DNA of 64,000 nucleotides from Sarcomyxa edulis (lineage: Eukaryota; Basidiomycota; Agaricomycetes; Agaricales; Mycenaceae): positions 186,001-250,000 of the forward strand of contig QUOL01000018.1 in the NCBI GenBank assembly GCA_009761415.1, read 5' to 3'. Position 1 is the stretch's first letter; every line of letters starts with the position of its first letter. The notes below the pieces were generated by a model. The model made no database searches, was not told the origin of the DNA, and saw nothing but the letters and a program-made list of their open reading frames with translations. A program made the translations under genes and the position numbers. Shown here in pieces: positions 24,772-37,500 of the stretch.

Positions 24772-27759
24772 TCAGTTGTTATCTAGCCACTCACCAACGC
24801 GTTCCAGCAGATCAGCCTTCTTTCCCGTCGTGGAAAGACCTTTGTTTCTGAGGAAATCCTGTTTGCCCAGTGTCAATGAGTTTATCTGGTATGGAAAGAG
24901 TGAAATTTACGACGCACCTTGAGCTGGTCTACCCGGAGCTATGTTTAGATAGCACGATTAGCGCTTTTTCACTACGATGAGAAAAGTCTGACCTTGTTCA
25001 AAGTTCCACCCTCATATCTACTTCGGTAATCGGCCTCGTCTATATCCACTAGAGTCACATCCGGTTTCTTTTTTTCCTGTCGCGTGATGTGATGTGAGCC
25101 AGCGTAGTTAGTAAACAGAAGAAGTGACTTGCCGCTGCCTTTCGTTTCGATCCAGCGGTCACAGGGACGAACGTGTTTACAGTTTCGTCAGCAGCAAGAA
25201 TATCTTTCCACTCTTTCAGTAATGCCCCCGCTCTCTGTATTGCATGAGAGCGCATGAATGGTGTGAGTGAAACGGTGATAGATTAAAACTAACCTTGTGT
25301 ATCATGTCGTGTTTCGGAAGGGTCAGATCTTCGAACGACTCTGGGTCGAACTGTTCGCGGAAAGCACTGGCTTGCAATTGCGCGTTGTGATATGCAAGGG
25401 CTAGTATGACGTAAACGAGATTAAATTTGGGTCTTTCGAAGGAAGCTCTTCGAACTGACCGGGATTGGGATACGAATCAGGAGGGTAAGCACCATTCCTG
25501 ACCTCTAATTTAGCTATCCAAGCCACTGCCGCGGCCTTCAGTTCATCGGAAGCTGTTGCATAAACATACCATCAATTCGATTCGCGTTAGAAATCTGACG
25601 GTTCTTACTTCTACACCCTTCCTCTATAGGTGCTGCTCTGATATCATCCGCGAATGGAAGTGGAATCAGGTGGAAACCAGCAGGATCGACCCAACCACTT
25701 TCGTCTGCCTTTTCCTCCTGTAAGAAGAATGTATATCAGCCTCTGCTTATTACGCACGGGTCAAATATATACGCGCCTGGGGTAGCATTGCACAAAACGT
25801 GGGCGTTGCGTTTTGTCGCGTCAGCGTCAACACCAAGCCAATTTTGTCTTTCGAAATCATGCTTTTGAGAAGGGCGCTGAAGGTGCGCTTACTGCCCGAA
25901 TAGCTCTACCTCAAGAATTCAAGGTGATGTTCGAGAAAATGGTAGTCGAGACTTACAGCCTCATCGGGATATATGAATTGTGAGTGCTTGATGTTATCCT
26001 CGAAATGGAGCCAGTCTCGGTCCTTGAAACCTAACAATTTGATCGCTGCGTTAACGTGTGAGTCAGTTTCTGCGAACAGACTCAATCTATAAGACATACT
26101 TGGTTGAAGACCTAACGTCCTGAAGGATCGTATCTCGTCTGCGGTGTAAAAAGGCTACGTGCTAAAGAGTCAGCACTGTCCACGGTAAAAGTGACTGGTA
26201 ATCACCCTTTGTCCAAGTTTCACAACTCTTGTACCAAACCCGCCAGGGCCCTCGTCATCATCGTTGTCGGCAGCCGTGGCGCCTAAGGCTGCACCGTAGA
26301 CCATTTTTGTCTTGTCTATCTCACTTTGTCGATCCTACATCTCAGGTATGAGAACGGAAGGGAAAGAGTTCACGATAGACGATACACACCTCGTCGAAGT
26401 AGACTGTTCGGACACCTGCGACCTCCATTCTATCGCCCAGATCAACAAAATATTTGTATGAACCCTTCTTCTGCTCAGTAACTAGACCATAACTGGGAAG
26501 AAATCAGTATCCATATGGAGAAAGTCAATAGATTGCGAGAATTACCCTTTCACTCCGATGACGAAATCTTTGGCAAGCTGAAACGGGATACTGAAAAGAG
26601 CCCGTTTCGGGACTTCATGCACGCGCATCTGCGCAAGTAAATCATCAATTCGGGTGATGGATATAGATTCCGGAAGGATATTAGAGTCGGAATCTGGATC
26701 ATCATCCTCAGTAGATGTATTGGCCAGCATGATAGACTGTGTATTCTGGTGAGCCAGAGGAGGTGAATTGACCGTGAAGTAAATAGCGTACAGAGTAGAA
26801 TTTATTGACGTCGAATGGTTTTTCTGGAGTGCTAATGAAGAATGGCTCGACACCAACTCCAGCTTGAATCAGATCCTGAAGCAGGGGTCAGAGTCAATCA
26901 AATGTCGAAGTACGTTGCTCACAATCAAGGTAGTTTGCGCAGAAGTCATCAACTGTTTACTTCCTGGATGAGGGTTATCATCATCAGTGATCAAGAAGAC
27001 ACGTTTGGTAGCTGTCTTGGGAGCTCTATGTATGCATCGGCATCAGCGTCGTCTGAAGGAAGTAACAATAAACTGACCCATCGCGTAGAACCCAGTTGCA
27101 ACTGGTGAATACATCACCCATGGCAACCTTTCGACCAGTCAAAGGCGGGAACGTGTTTCTCAATTCTTCAGGGTCTTCACGAGCAGCTTAAGAGATGTGT
27201 GTACGCTTAGCCTCGGGAGCTCCACAACAGAAAGGTCACGAATACACGAACCATCCAACAGCCTAATCAGCTCTTGAATCTGAGGTGCATTTATAGGGGA
27301 GATAGTTTGATATGCGAAGGTGTTGTTCTTGATTTCTGAGCTTTGAGCTCGGTCGGTTGGAGCCTTCCTAGTCTTATCGAAGGTATTATGACAGTAGCAC
27401 ATATATTGGAATCAAATCTCTTACAGTATTGAAGAGTAGTATTCCCACGGAGTCATTTGGACCAACTATAACCTTCTTTTTCTGAATTTGCGTCGCGGCT
27501 TCGAGAGCGGTGTATAAGTGGCATGTTTTGACCTCGCCTTCCTCGTAATTGGGGTCGTCGCGTAGTTCCAGCATTGATTCAGAACAGTCTATGCAGAACA
27601 AGATAACGTCTCTTTTTCCTTCAAAATACTTGAATGTCAAGTATTACATCAATTGAGCTAAAGACCGAACGCGTGGCCACAAGACGACTCAACTGATGTA
27701 TCCTGTAGTTCCTCATCCTCTTCGTCGTCTAGTTTGTTCCAATCATCGTAGGGAGCCAT
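24772..27759 (-). CDS. KU70: Ku70 DNA end-binding protein (NHEJ)
   Basis: Large subunit of the Ku heterodimer that encircles DNA ends for non-homologous end joining. The start MAPYDDWNKLDDEEDEE leads into a von Willebrand-type domain, RDVILFCIDCSESMLE (near 27560-27610) and GILLFNTVRD (near 27430). The Ku core follows, with ALFSIPFQLAKDFVIGVKG (26540-26600) and the bridge region near 25900-26330. The C-terminus is a SAP domain, LRVDQLKDFLRNKGLS..GKKADLLERVGEWL (24785-24930), typical of Ku70 and absent from Ku80. About sixteen introns split it. Stop at 24772-24774. The gene shares a 340 bp divergent promoter with the PTPA gene; that region contains an ACGCGT next to a TGATGTCA element. Confidence 0.9.
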
Positions 27760-28099
27760 CTTGGTATTCGAGGAAGGGCGAAGAGAGAAAATCGGAACGC
27801 CCTTGGGTTTCGCGAGAGATTGGTGAGTGACTGAGAGTGAAAGACAAATGTTGATGAAATTAACGTGCCAAGCGTGACAGACGTTTACGCGTGATGTCAC
27901 AAGCAGGCGTCACTTTTTCCGAGAAACCGTTTATCAATTTGTCCAGTTTTCCAGGTTCCTCCCCAAGTCCACAACCTACCAGGATTCTCTGATCTACACA
28001 GTGTGCTTTGACGGCGCCTTTGATTTCAATAATTGGTGAACCAATTCACCCAATCTCTCCATCTGATCCCGTTAGTGCTCGCAGGATTCAAGATCCAGA
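27760..28099. promoter_or_regulatory. Bidirectional promoter, Ku70 / PTPA
   Basis: 340 bases separate the two divergent ATGs. ACGCGT (27887-27892, MCB-like) overlaps TGATGTCA (27892-27899, CRE/ATF-like, one base off TGACGTCA). An MBF-type site would suit cell-cycle control of a DNA repair gene, but this is inferred from yeasts. Confidence 0.5.
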
Positions 28100-29562
28100 A
28101 TGTCAGTGACAGACCAATTACCACCCCTACGTCAGATCAACCCTGCGGATCCTGTATATCTCGAAACGGTCCCAGTCACAAGGATTCAGACAAACTATGA
28201 TATCGCAGTCTGGCGCAAGACTCGTGGATATCAGGACTATTCCATATTTCTACGCCGCTTGAATGAATCGGTGGTAGGCAAATATCTTCCACTTGACGGT
28301 CCCTCGGAGATCCAGGTGAGCGTATATCTTGTATAATATGTCTATTCATACCTGAACGCGGTTTAACCCACTCGAGGCTATTTTGAGCATCATCTCACTT
28401 TTGGACACACTCGAAGGCTGGATTGAGGAAATCCCGCCCATGGAAACTCCACAACGGTTCGGTAATCTGTCTTTCCGAAAGTGGGGAAAGCGTCTTGAGG
28501 AGGTTTGCCTGACCTTTCTATGCCCTGTACTGATGAACGCGACTGAACCGGTTTGTTCAGCGAATAGATGACCTTCTGAATAACTTGCTTTCTCCTGAGT
28601 TTCACCCTATCGTCCCACATCTGAAGCCGTATCTTATCACTTCATTTGGATCTTTCACTCGCATGGACTATGGAACAGGACACGAAACTTCATTTGCCCT
28701 CTTCCTCCTCTGTTTAACCCTCGTCCGGTTCTTCCAACCGGTTCTACACGAGGAACGTGAGCTCGTACTACGCGTTTTCGTACGATATCTCAGGCTCTGC
28801 TGGAAACTCCAAGATGTGTACAAACTTGAACCTGCTGGGAGCCACGGCGTCTGGGGCCTGGACGATTCCTCTTTTTTAGGATACGTATTCGGCAGCGGTC
28901 AACTTCGAGGTAAGCAATATATAGTCCCTCCCTGTCAGTACCTGTCTACGTGTCACTGAAACCTGAAATGTCCCAGATCAAACCGAGATCCCCGTTCCTG
29001 CAGTCCTCCATCCACCTTTGCCTCTCACGAACTTGTATTTTATGTTGATAATGCGTATCCACGACGTTAAGCACGGGCCGTTCCACGAACATTCATCCCA
29101 GCTTTATTCAATCGCCACTGGCGTGCCCAACTGGAACAAAGTGAATTCTGGGTTGTTCAAAATGTACGAGGTAAGTTCACAGAGCGAATAAATCCGTATC
29201 CAGATCGACGGTTTCTCTTTTTCTTCTGCGCATCGCCGGAATATAAATAACGACCCTCACACTAGGCTGAAGTCTTGGGAAAGACGGTCGTGGTGCAACA
29301 CATACCCCTAGGGGGATTGCTCGAATGGAACATGGACCCTCCGGTCACTGCGCCTGTGTCTTCCCCTTCGTCGATCCAGACAGCTGCCACAGCTGCTCCA
29401 TGGGCAGCGAGTAGCCGAGCGGGCGCTCCACCCACGATCCCTTCATGGTATAACTCCCCGACAAGCAATATTGGCATGAGCGCCACTGCCAATCGAACGA
29501 CGCGAATCCCTCGCAATACGCCTGCCGAATATGGCCACCCCACGATAGGACCGCCCTCGTAA
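28100..29562 (+). CDS. PP2A activator PTPA (peptidyl-prolyl isomerase, Rrd type)
   Basis: Phosphotyrosyl phosphatase activator, which loads metal/activates protein phosphatase 2A and has prolyl isomerase activity. Visible blocks: VWRKTRGYQDYSIFLRRLNESV (28210-28270), FGNLSFRKWGKRLEE (28460-28500), then LITSFGSFTRMDYGTGHETSF (28635-28690), with the invariant GTGHE, and VWGLDDSSFLGYVFGS (28850-28900). After an intron come MRIHDVKHGPFHEHSSQLYSI and WNKVNSGLFKMY (29050-29170), then VVVQHIPLGGLL. Four or five introns. The tail (29340-29562) is long, rich in Ala/Pro/Ser and ends at 29560-29562, giving a protein longer than yeast Rrd1. Yeast has two paralogues (Rrd1, Rrd2); which one this represents is not decided. 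Confidence 0.92.
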
Positions 29563-29885
29563 CTATCGTCATATGAATGGGAGGTGGTAATATTTGAGTA
29601 TACTTCATATCTTGCATCTGACATGTACTTTAAGCTTGTGTCGCGTGTATATCGTGCGAGAAAGGACGAGACAATAGTAGTAGTATGTTCTATATCAGTC
29701 AACGTTGGACCCGGTCGTCGCGCGAATTCGAAGTGACCCCGGGCCTGCTTTCCCACTTTTACAAGACGAAAACAATAAGATCTGTGGCCGCCCGAGATAT
29801 GTTTCTCGCGCTGTCATCCTACCCGCTCAAGAGATGTCAAGGCCCTAAGGGAACTAGAACATGGAGACTATTGACACAACGAGAT

Positions 29886-30363
29886 TCACGTTAAAGATCC
29901 CCGCAATCCTGGAGGATAGGTGACTGAAGGGCGTAGATCCGGAGGCATGATGTCCACCTCGTTCACTAGCACAGAACACCGGGATACGGCATCCTGAAAC
30001 AGCGGCGATTCGACGGTGGATTCATCCTGGAAGTACATTACTACATTATTGTTATAGAGTGAAGGGTAGGGGGAGTGGACTAACCTGTTCAGGTCAACTA
30101 AGTTGAACTCTGAACTGGTTTTTGGAGCGGGTAAATCATTAGCACTCTGTTTGATACCGTATACGAGCATCGAGGAGTTCGATCGAGCAATTAGCAATTT
30201 GACCGTTCTGTCGAGAGCTTCCAAGAGATCGTATATTGGGGGGTACTGAGATCGAGGGCACCTGTTGTCGGGACTGCGTTATAGACGCAGAGCATGGAAG
30301 TTCATATTGGCTCGGTGTGCTAAGTTTGTCACAATAAAGTTGGTTGTGCGTTCGAAATTTCAT
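29886..30363 (-). CDS. Hypothetical gene, partial model
   Basis: I do not recognise this. On the minus strand a frame with TVKLLIARSNSSMLVYGIKQ joins NLVDLNR to DESTVESPLFQDAVS across a well-formed intron (about 30030-30085, GTTAGT..TTCCAG), and ends PGLRGSLT at 29886. The good splice signals and the residue composition suggest a real 3' end. The 5' end is not resolved; an upstream piece to 30363 may belong to it via a second short intron (about 30215-30258). Convergent with PTPA. Confidence 0.35.
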
Positions 30364-31548
30364 AAGTAGCCTGTAGGTGGTATCACACTGATCTAACTCA
30401 AATTTGAAGGGACGTGCCTCGGGGTATACTGAGGGAATGTCTGAGCTATGGAGACGACTGCCTAGGAAACAGAGCTCATGAATATTCCAGACAGAAAAGA
30501 TAAGAACTTCATTAATTCATTCTTGGTGGCGTCGTTGGAAAAAGCTTGGGGTTGCTCGGGCCTTTGAGTTGAAGCTCAATCCTGCTGTAAGTCCAGGTTG
30601 AGGCTTCTAGGAAAGTTGGAACATACGGGGAACTGACCTCACAGAATCCACAAGACACTGCCTTTGACTACTTTACAGAGTACGATTCCACCGCCAAGCA
30701 AAACCGATAGTTTTTTTTGGACGCTTGACAGGAATGGTAGGTTGAAAGGCGAATTGAAGGATCAAAGGAAGGTCATCTGGTGGACTTCGCACCGTAGACC
30801 TCCGAGTCCGAAGAACTGCCTTGGAGAGGGTACACTGCCATTCGATGTGACAAGGATGTGACCATCGATTAACCGTTCGTGGAAACTCCGCTCGTAAGCG
30901 TCACAAAATTTTCTCCTCGTCCCGACCACGACAACCAACGGCGAAAATCTGCTCAAGCATCGTCCATCTCTGCTGTCGTCACAAGCTGCGCGACTTCGGA
31001 GACATCCTGTGCCACAATTACTGACCAGGAAAGAAACAAGGACCTTCGTCTACTGACCCTTGAGTATGTCTTTCTTTTCAAAGAAAATATCAAATATTGA
31101 CTAACTTACTATTTAACCAGGTGGTCATCCGTTAGAGGTCTGCATTCCGTGTCGCTACTGCGTCTCTCTAGGGCAAAACTCACCATATGTTAACAGGCGA
31201 ACCTCCCTGACAGGATTTATTTGCACCAATCCATCCGCATCTCGTACTTCTCGAGATACCCATCTTCGCTAGTATCTTTATCACTCTTTTAACCCCTTTA
31301 TTCGCCCTTCAAGCCCTTTCCTCGCTGAACAGGGAGCGAGGAACCCACCTCGACTGAATTAAACCGTCTCATTACCGTCCTAGCCCGCCCGGCTCGCCCT
31401 CGACCGCGGCGGTTCAGGTTCGGTAATTCTGGTTTTACCATTGAATTAATAGCCCGTCCATCTACCCCTGCGCATTATATATCCACTGGATTCATCCATC
31501 ACGACCACGTCAATTTCTGTAGATTCTACTATCGAAATCGACATCGAA
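30364..31548. other. Upstream region of ornithine decarboxylase
   Basis: No gene supported. A TATATAT motif at 31476-31482 lies 66 bases before the decarboxylase ATG and could be its TATA element. The region 31255-31440 is pyrimidine-rich, as in many fungal promoters. An ATG near 31185 begins a 7-codon frame, which would be an upstream ORF if the transcript started further upstream. Confidence 0.45.
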
Positions 31549-33204
31549 ATGTCTCAGATTCAAACGCTGCCGGCACACTGCCCCATCGATTTTTCTATAT
31601 CTAGATCTCCCCCTTGCGAGGATTCTTTCTGCGGATCCTATCGCGAAAAAATAAACTGGACCACGAACGCGTTGGTCAGTGACATTATACTCTCGTCTTC
31701 GCCTTCTCTTCGCGTTACCGCCGACCAATTCCTTTTGGAGTCCCATCCCCGCAATACCGACGATGAGCATATATTCTCATCGCTTCCTCCTCTTCTCCAC
31801 GGACGATCGGAGGTGCACCTTCGTAATGGTATCATGAACGCATCTCGATTGGCAGCCGCTCATGAGCCTGATGCCGAGAAGGCCTTCTTCGTTGGGGACC
31901 TGAGCCAGGTATACAGACAGCACCTTCGCTGGAAAAAGTGTCTGCCACACATCCAACCGTTCTACGGTCCGTTCTTTTTATAATCACATGTTCAAAATTT
32001 ATATTCATCACAATTTTTCCTTTCACTTGCAGCTATCAAGTGTAACCCAGACCCATACATTCTCCGGCTCTTGGCAGCCCTAGGAACCGGATTTGACTGT
32101 GCTTCGAATAACGAAATCTCCCAAGTACTCTCCATCGGAGGCATTCATCCTTCAAGGATCATTTTTGCGAACCCATGCAAGGCGACATCCTTCGTTCGGA
32201 AGGCGGGTCAAGTGGGAGTTGACACCATGACCTTTGATAACGCCGATGAATTATACAAAATTGCTCGCGCTCACCCCGGAGCCAAGCTTGTCATCCGTAT
32301 CTTGACCGATGATTCCAAAAGTCTCTGTGCGTTCGGTATCAAATTTGGAGCTCCCCTCGTGACCGTCCCCGGCCTTCTCGCCAAAGCGAGAGAACTCAAG
32401 CTCAGTGTCGTCGGCGTTAGTTTCCATGTTGGAAGTGGCTGTTACGACCCTTCGGCCTACACGGATGCCATCATGCGCGCCCGCGCTGTCTTCGACATGG
32501 GCAAAGATGCCGGATATAACTTTGAACTACTCGATGTTGGGGGTGGATTCGAGGAGGCATCGTTTGAGAGGACAGCCTCTGTTTTGACCGAGGCTCTTGA
32601 TCACTACTTTCCCGATCGACGCGATATCAAGGTGATTGCGGAGCCGGGAAGGTTTTACGTTTCCAAGGCCTTCAGTCTAGCCGCCAACATAATTGCCCGG
32701 CGGGCTCCTCTCACCGAGGGGGGTGCGAAAGAAAAAGAAACTCCCTCCGATCAACCGGCAGTCATGTGTAAGTCTTCGGTTTTTTATAGTTTTCATCATT
32801 GCTGTACTTACTTATTCCCTTGATTTTTCGTGCCAGACTACATCAATGATGGAGTGTATGGAGCTTTCAATTGCATCCTATTCGATCATCAAGTTGTCCA
32901 TCCTTACGTGCTGTCCATGAATGGATCTTTCCACGTCTCACCATTGGAACCGCATCACACCAGTAGCGTGTGGGGTCCAACATGCGATTCCATTGATTGT
33001 GTATCACCTGCTACGCAGTTACCCAGTGCCTTACAAGTCGGCGATTGGCTAGGTTTTGACAACATGGGGGCGTACACCATCTGTGCTGCAAGCCAGTTCA
33101 ACGGTTTCGAGGTTAGCAATGTGGTGTATACGTCGGGAGGTGTGGGTGCTGCTGAGGTACGCAGTATACTTGCAGCCTTTGCTGCCGATGGTCATGGCCT
33201 TTGA
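31549..33204 (+). CDS. SPE1: Ornithine decarboxylase
   Basis: PLP enzyme making putrescine from ornithine, the first step of polyamine synthesis. Three exons (31549-31966, 32033-32767, 32837-33204) give 506 residues in frame. The PLP lysine is in FYAIKCNPD, a codon context rebuilt across the first intron. Other landmarks: FDCASNNEI, ANPCKATSF, GVSFHVGSGCYD (near 32410-32450), LDVGGGFE (32530-32555), AEPGRFYV (32640-32665), and the catalytic Cys in VWGPTCDSID (near 32980). DNMGAYT near the end closes the active site across the dimer. The N-terminal ~90 residues are less conserved and may carry degradation signals, as fungal ODCs are degraded through antizyme; that is inference. No frame change is seen. 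Confidence 0.95.
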
Positions 33205-34486
33205 GAAAATATGTTACGATGACGAGCCTTTTTTTGTGTTTTCTCCCTTCTCTCTATAGACTTTCTCAATTTCTCCGTTACTATCTTATGAATATCAGGG
33301 ACCGATTGACATTAGTACCTGCTCATAACGGACACATTATATACGAAGCCTCCGTGAACCAGACCAGTCTATTTTGCCACCATCTATGTATACCAAATCT
33401 ATAAGATCATGGCGTGCTCGGTGGGACGGCTCCATGAGGGTACATGGCGTTTTGGTGAGTGTCACTCGTTCAGTCTTGTGTTAACTGCGTTTCCGAATAC
33501 AGAAAAAATCAAAGTTTATGGACACATGGATGCGCTGTCGGCACTTCACACGTCTCGGTACCGAGCGAACGTCGAACGATAACGTCCAGGGCGGACCGCC
33601 CAAGATAGGTCATACTTGTGCGAGGCCTCGGACACGCGTTTCTCAAGCCATCCCTCCTTCGACTCGTGACGTCTGTGTTACCGATCGAGGATCAGCCTTC
33701 GTCAGGCACTCCGCCACATACGAAATAATTCGTGATCGAGGGACCCGGATAAATCACCAAATTGAGAGGTGGTGATTCGATAAAGAAAAACTTGAAATCA
33801 ATCCAACGGTCTTTTGATCCTTGTTCGGACGAGTGGAGCTGTGTCTTCATGTTCACCTCTGTTCTGTTCTGTAACTTCTGTTCACCTCCTACACGTCTTA
33901 GCTAGGTCCTGAACGATCAATGTCTAACGCGAACTGACGGACATCAAGATTCGACGAGGAATATCCGGAAAGGGATTGGCACATCAATAAAAGTTGTAAC
34001 GAATGGGGAAGGTTCAGCCATTTAACCGTCAAAATAACATCCGGCAATATCTTTGTCGAAGAATGGAAGGAAGTAAGGAAATTCAAGGTTTTAAATGCCT
34101 TCTCCCTTCACATCCAAGATCATGGGTGGTTGAGTACGTTTGTCCGAGAGCCGCTCTTGCAGCCTTATGGTCTGGTGGGTCGCTCGCTCGAACTCAACCA
34201 AACTTGGTATGCAACTGACTGCGAAAATGGCGGCCGCAGCGGGGAAGGCAACGGGAAAATAGCTCAGGGACCAAATCAAAGGAAATCCCCGCTACGAGGA
34301 AGATGAGATCTGGAGGGATGTAATTCCTACTTTCGGTAGATCTGAATCTTGCCGGGGCCGAGGCTGCTACCGCTTTGCTCGGTTTGCCCTTTCGAAGTTG
34401 GAACTCGTTTGTTTTTTCCTTTTCCAGGGCCTCCTGGCGACGTGTTTACGCATGGACGGCCATATTAGGTTATTGACCTACTACTA
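33205..34486. other. Intergenic region, no supported gene
   Basis: About 1.3 kb. The first 150 bases are probably the ODC 3' UTR. Later open frames (33518-33775 +, 34091-34279 -) carry no domain. Confidence 0.45.
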
Positions 34487-36783
34487 ATGAGGGTTGGGCA
34501 TCTTGACAACCGAAAGTGCTGCTTGCTCAATACCCTCCAAGTCACCTTGATCTGCAATCTTTTCTTCTTCACCAAGTTGTTCGTCCCACTGACATCTGCT
34601 CATCAAATTGTTCTCCGAGATTTACATAAAAGGAACCCACCGTACCACCCCGTTTTTCCTTTCTTTCGACCCCCATATACACCCACAGTCACCCAACAAG
34701 GATCTCGTAGAAATGTCACATACTGTTATGCAGGTGAGTGCTTTAATTGGTGTTTACAATGCGCCACATTGAAGGACGTTCATGATGTAGGACTCGATAC
34801 AGACATCGCAGTCTAGCTTAGGTCCTCGATTTCGCCCATACGCAAGCCCCAACCATCAAGTAACGAAGGGAAGATATATTACAAGCAACGATCCAAGGGG
34901 TTATATGTACGTGTTCAAGGCTTATTGTCGTCTTTACCCTGTCATTGATCTTCACTTAGACCTGTATACGAGTACCCACTCAATGGGCAATGGATCATGA
35001 TGGACATCGACGATGGTTATATACTCTGGACAGGAATTTGGAAAGGTGAGTCCCTCGTCCGACGATTTGCAGGCCTACTTGCTAAGCATCATTACAGCGC
35101 TCGGCAACTCTAAAGGTGAGCTTGAAGCTTGTGCCCTGAAGAATATGTACCGAACATTCTGTAGCCGACATAGTGAAGATGTTGGACTCGCAGCCGGATT
35201 TGGCACCATTGATACGCCGAGTACGAGGGGGTTACCTCAAGATCCAGGGAACCTGGATGCCGTATGAGGTCTGTGAATTTCTTCTTCGTGATATCGAATA
35301 TCTCGCTAATTCACCGGGTATCTAGGTTGCTCTTCGTTTATCCCGTCGGTTTGTATTCGATATTCCATCTTCACCCTCGCAAGCCAATTGATTACTCTCG
35401 TCGACAGGGTTGCATGGCCTATCCGCGACGATTTGATTCCATTATTTGGGTAAATGGTTTGATTATCTGGTAGTATTCTGTACTGAAGGCCTGGTTATTC
35501 TAGACCGACATTTCCAGATACTTGTTTATCTCCTGACCAACCTGGCTACGGGCAGGTGGTAGCATCAGGAACGGGTCGCCGCAGAGCTCGGCGTAACAAT
35601 GCGCCTGCTCCCATACTAAGCGCTCCTCGAGAATCGCAGACAAATTGGTCCATCGTTACCCCTGCCTCGAGTGCACGTCCTGCAGAGGGAACTTGTCACC
35701 CACTTGCCGTCGTGCAACCTTACGCCTCTCCTGCTCCCTCGCATTATCATTCTGACCCGCGGCATTCTCCTAATCAACCTTCGCGGGGTTATTTGCAATC
35801 TGCTCCAGCGGAACCAGTAGCACGTTCCAATATAGCAGCGAGCCCATTAATGTCGACCGCTCCAGGTCATGATCGGACAAGTCACGTTCGATACTCACCT
35901 TACCCGGGGCCATCTACAAAATCAAATCGTAGGCCTTCTTCCTCTAGGGGCTCATTGACTCTCGATATTCCCTCGTTATCCCGTCGCGACCATCCCATTA
36001 GCTCCGGGGTGCCACGAAACGGGGTTTCATCCAGCATGGACCAGATAATGCTCCCGCCTATACAGGCACCATCTCAAATGTCGAGCTCTAGCCAGCTCCC
36101 ATACGCACTACCTCCAATATCTGCGCTAGAGGACCTCCGAGGTGCTGGGAATCAAGACTCTGCTGCTGTGTTGAGACGTCTTCGATTGGATGATGAGCCT
36201 CACTCGGAGCCGGAACGTCCCACAGAGGAACAATTATGGCGAAGGCATCGTTCTTTGTCTGTGCCCCCACCAAAGTGAGGGAACCAGATCTATCTCCCAA
36301 TCTTTGCTCGCTGACTTATTCCTATGAAGAAATCCACCCGAAATCAATTTCATGTGGCCACAACATACCGAGCGTATTCAGTTGTCTCGCTCATTCCAGG
36401 AGGTCCCAACTCACCGTCGAAGCGATAGTTCAGATCGACCTCGTAACGCCCCGCTCAGCCTCTTCGTTCCCGACGGCCCATCTTACGACAGTAACTCTAC
36501 CTGTGATCCTTCCCCAGTATCACCGGCCACTCCCCGGTCTGCTGTATCTTCGGTGAAAGACCATATAGGGCTGGTGCCACTTTCAGTTCTGAAGGAGCAA
36601 TCCCGAATGACTGCTCCCTCGGGCTACTCGTTCCCCCGGGCCCCACCTTCTTTCAGTGGTGAGTGGGCAAATGATCATTCTCAAGGCGGGTTTCGGGGCT
36701 CCGACGTACGGCTCTCAGCCTGCCGTCACTCGTGCGCGGGCGACAGCGATAACGAATCAACACATCCTCTCCGGCCTTGGTAA
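34487..36783 (+). CDS. APSES-domain DNA-binding protein (Xbp1/StuA-like)
   Basis: Transcription factor with a KilA-N/APSES domain. Joining short exons gives GPRFRPYASPNHQ, NDPRGYI, PVYEYPLNGQWIMMDIDDGY, ILWTGIWKALGNSK, ADIVKMLDSQPDL, RRVRGGYLKIQGTWMPYEV, ALRLSRRVAWPIRDDLIPLFG (34815-35460). This is the helix-turn-helix fold with the conserved GYLKIQGTW strand and the WPIR..LIPLFG end. After it comes a low-complexity tail rich in Ser/Pro/Arg (35556 on). No ankyrin repeats are seen, so it is not of the Swi6/Mbp1 type. A last intron (about 36272-36316) keeps frame and leads to stop 36781-36783; without it the protein would stop at 36276. The 5' end is uncertain: 34487 is the only in-frame ATG found. 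Confidence 0.82.
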
Positions 36784-37500
36784 AACCGCGTAACGTTCTC
36801 CTTGTTTCAACTTTCTTCTTCGTCTCACATTTGGGATTGCCTTTGATCTGAGCTTTCGAGGATTGCGATTGGACATTTCACACGTCGAATACATATAAAT
36901 AAATAATTGTATCTAATTCTGTTGCCTTCATCTGATATATAATGATTAGATTGAGTTTCTCTTCACGAGGTCGCCGACTCGAAGACGTTGATCGCCACCC
37001 GAGACCAGAACTGCCACGATCAAGGTGTGATAAGTTATGATCGAGTTTTGATGAGAAAGTCCACACTTAAAGTAGAATTCGTGGGACTCTAGCCCAATGT
37101 GAAAGGATATGTGAACTACGCCTCTTCCGTGCTCCAGCGCCGAAAAAAGTCAATTGTGTCAAGTGGCCGAGACTTCCGTTGCATCGTAGAAGTACTTACA
37201 GTCCGATTCCTTGACGGGAAATGGTTCATGAAACCTAGGAGCGAAGGTTACCATTTGCTGGCACCAACAGGCACTTAGCAAGATGAGAATTGCCTGTTGA
37301 GGAGTTTAGCCTCCATCTCCCGCATGTACACAATGTGCATGGAACGATGGGCTTCTGACGAACCGGCTCAAACATTAATTATATCTCGGCAAAGCAGTGG
37401 GTTCGAAATGAGCGCGCGTGAAATGGTTCCAAAATGCCGACGTCATGTATATGGGGAAGAAAGAACGGCTAAGAACGGCCCCCAATTCTACGGACTATAA
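36784..37500. other. Convergent intergenic region
   Basis: About 700 bases between the stops of the APSES gene (+) and the SPX transporter (-). No gene or notable repeat is seen. AT-rich stretch 36890-36920 could hold 3' processing signals. Confidence 0.45.

Noticed and set aside
29262..29756. Minus-strand frame of 164 codons opposite the PTPA tail
   Set aside because: It is a shadow of the Ala/Pro-rich coding tail of PTPA; no domain.
37398..37412. GGTTCGAAA resembling a tRNA B box
   Set aside because: No A box at the right distance and no cloverleaf can be drawn. No tRNA, rRNA or CRISPR array was found anywhere in the window.
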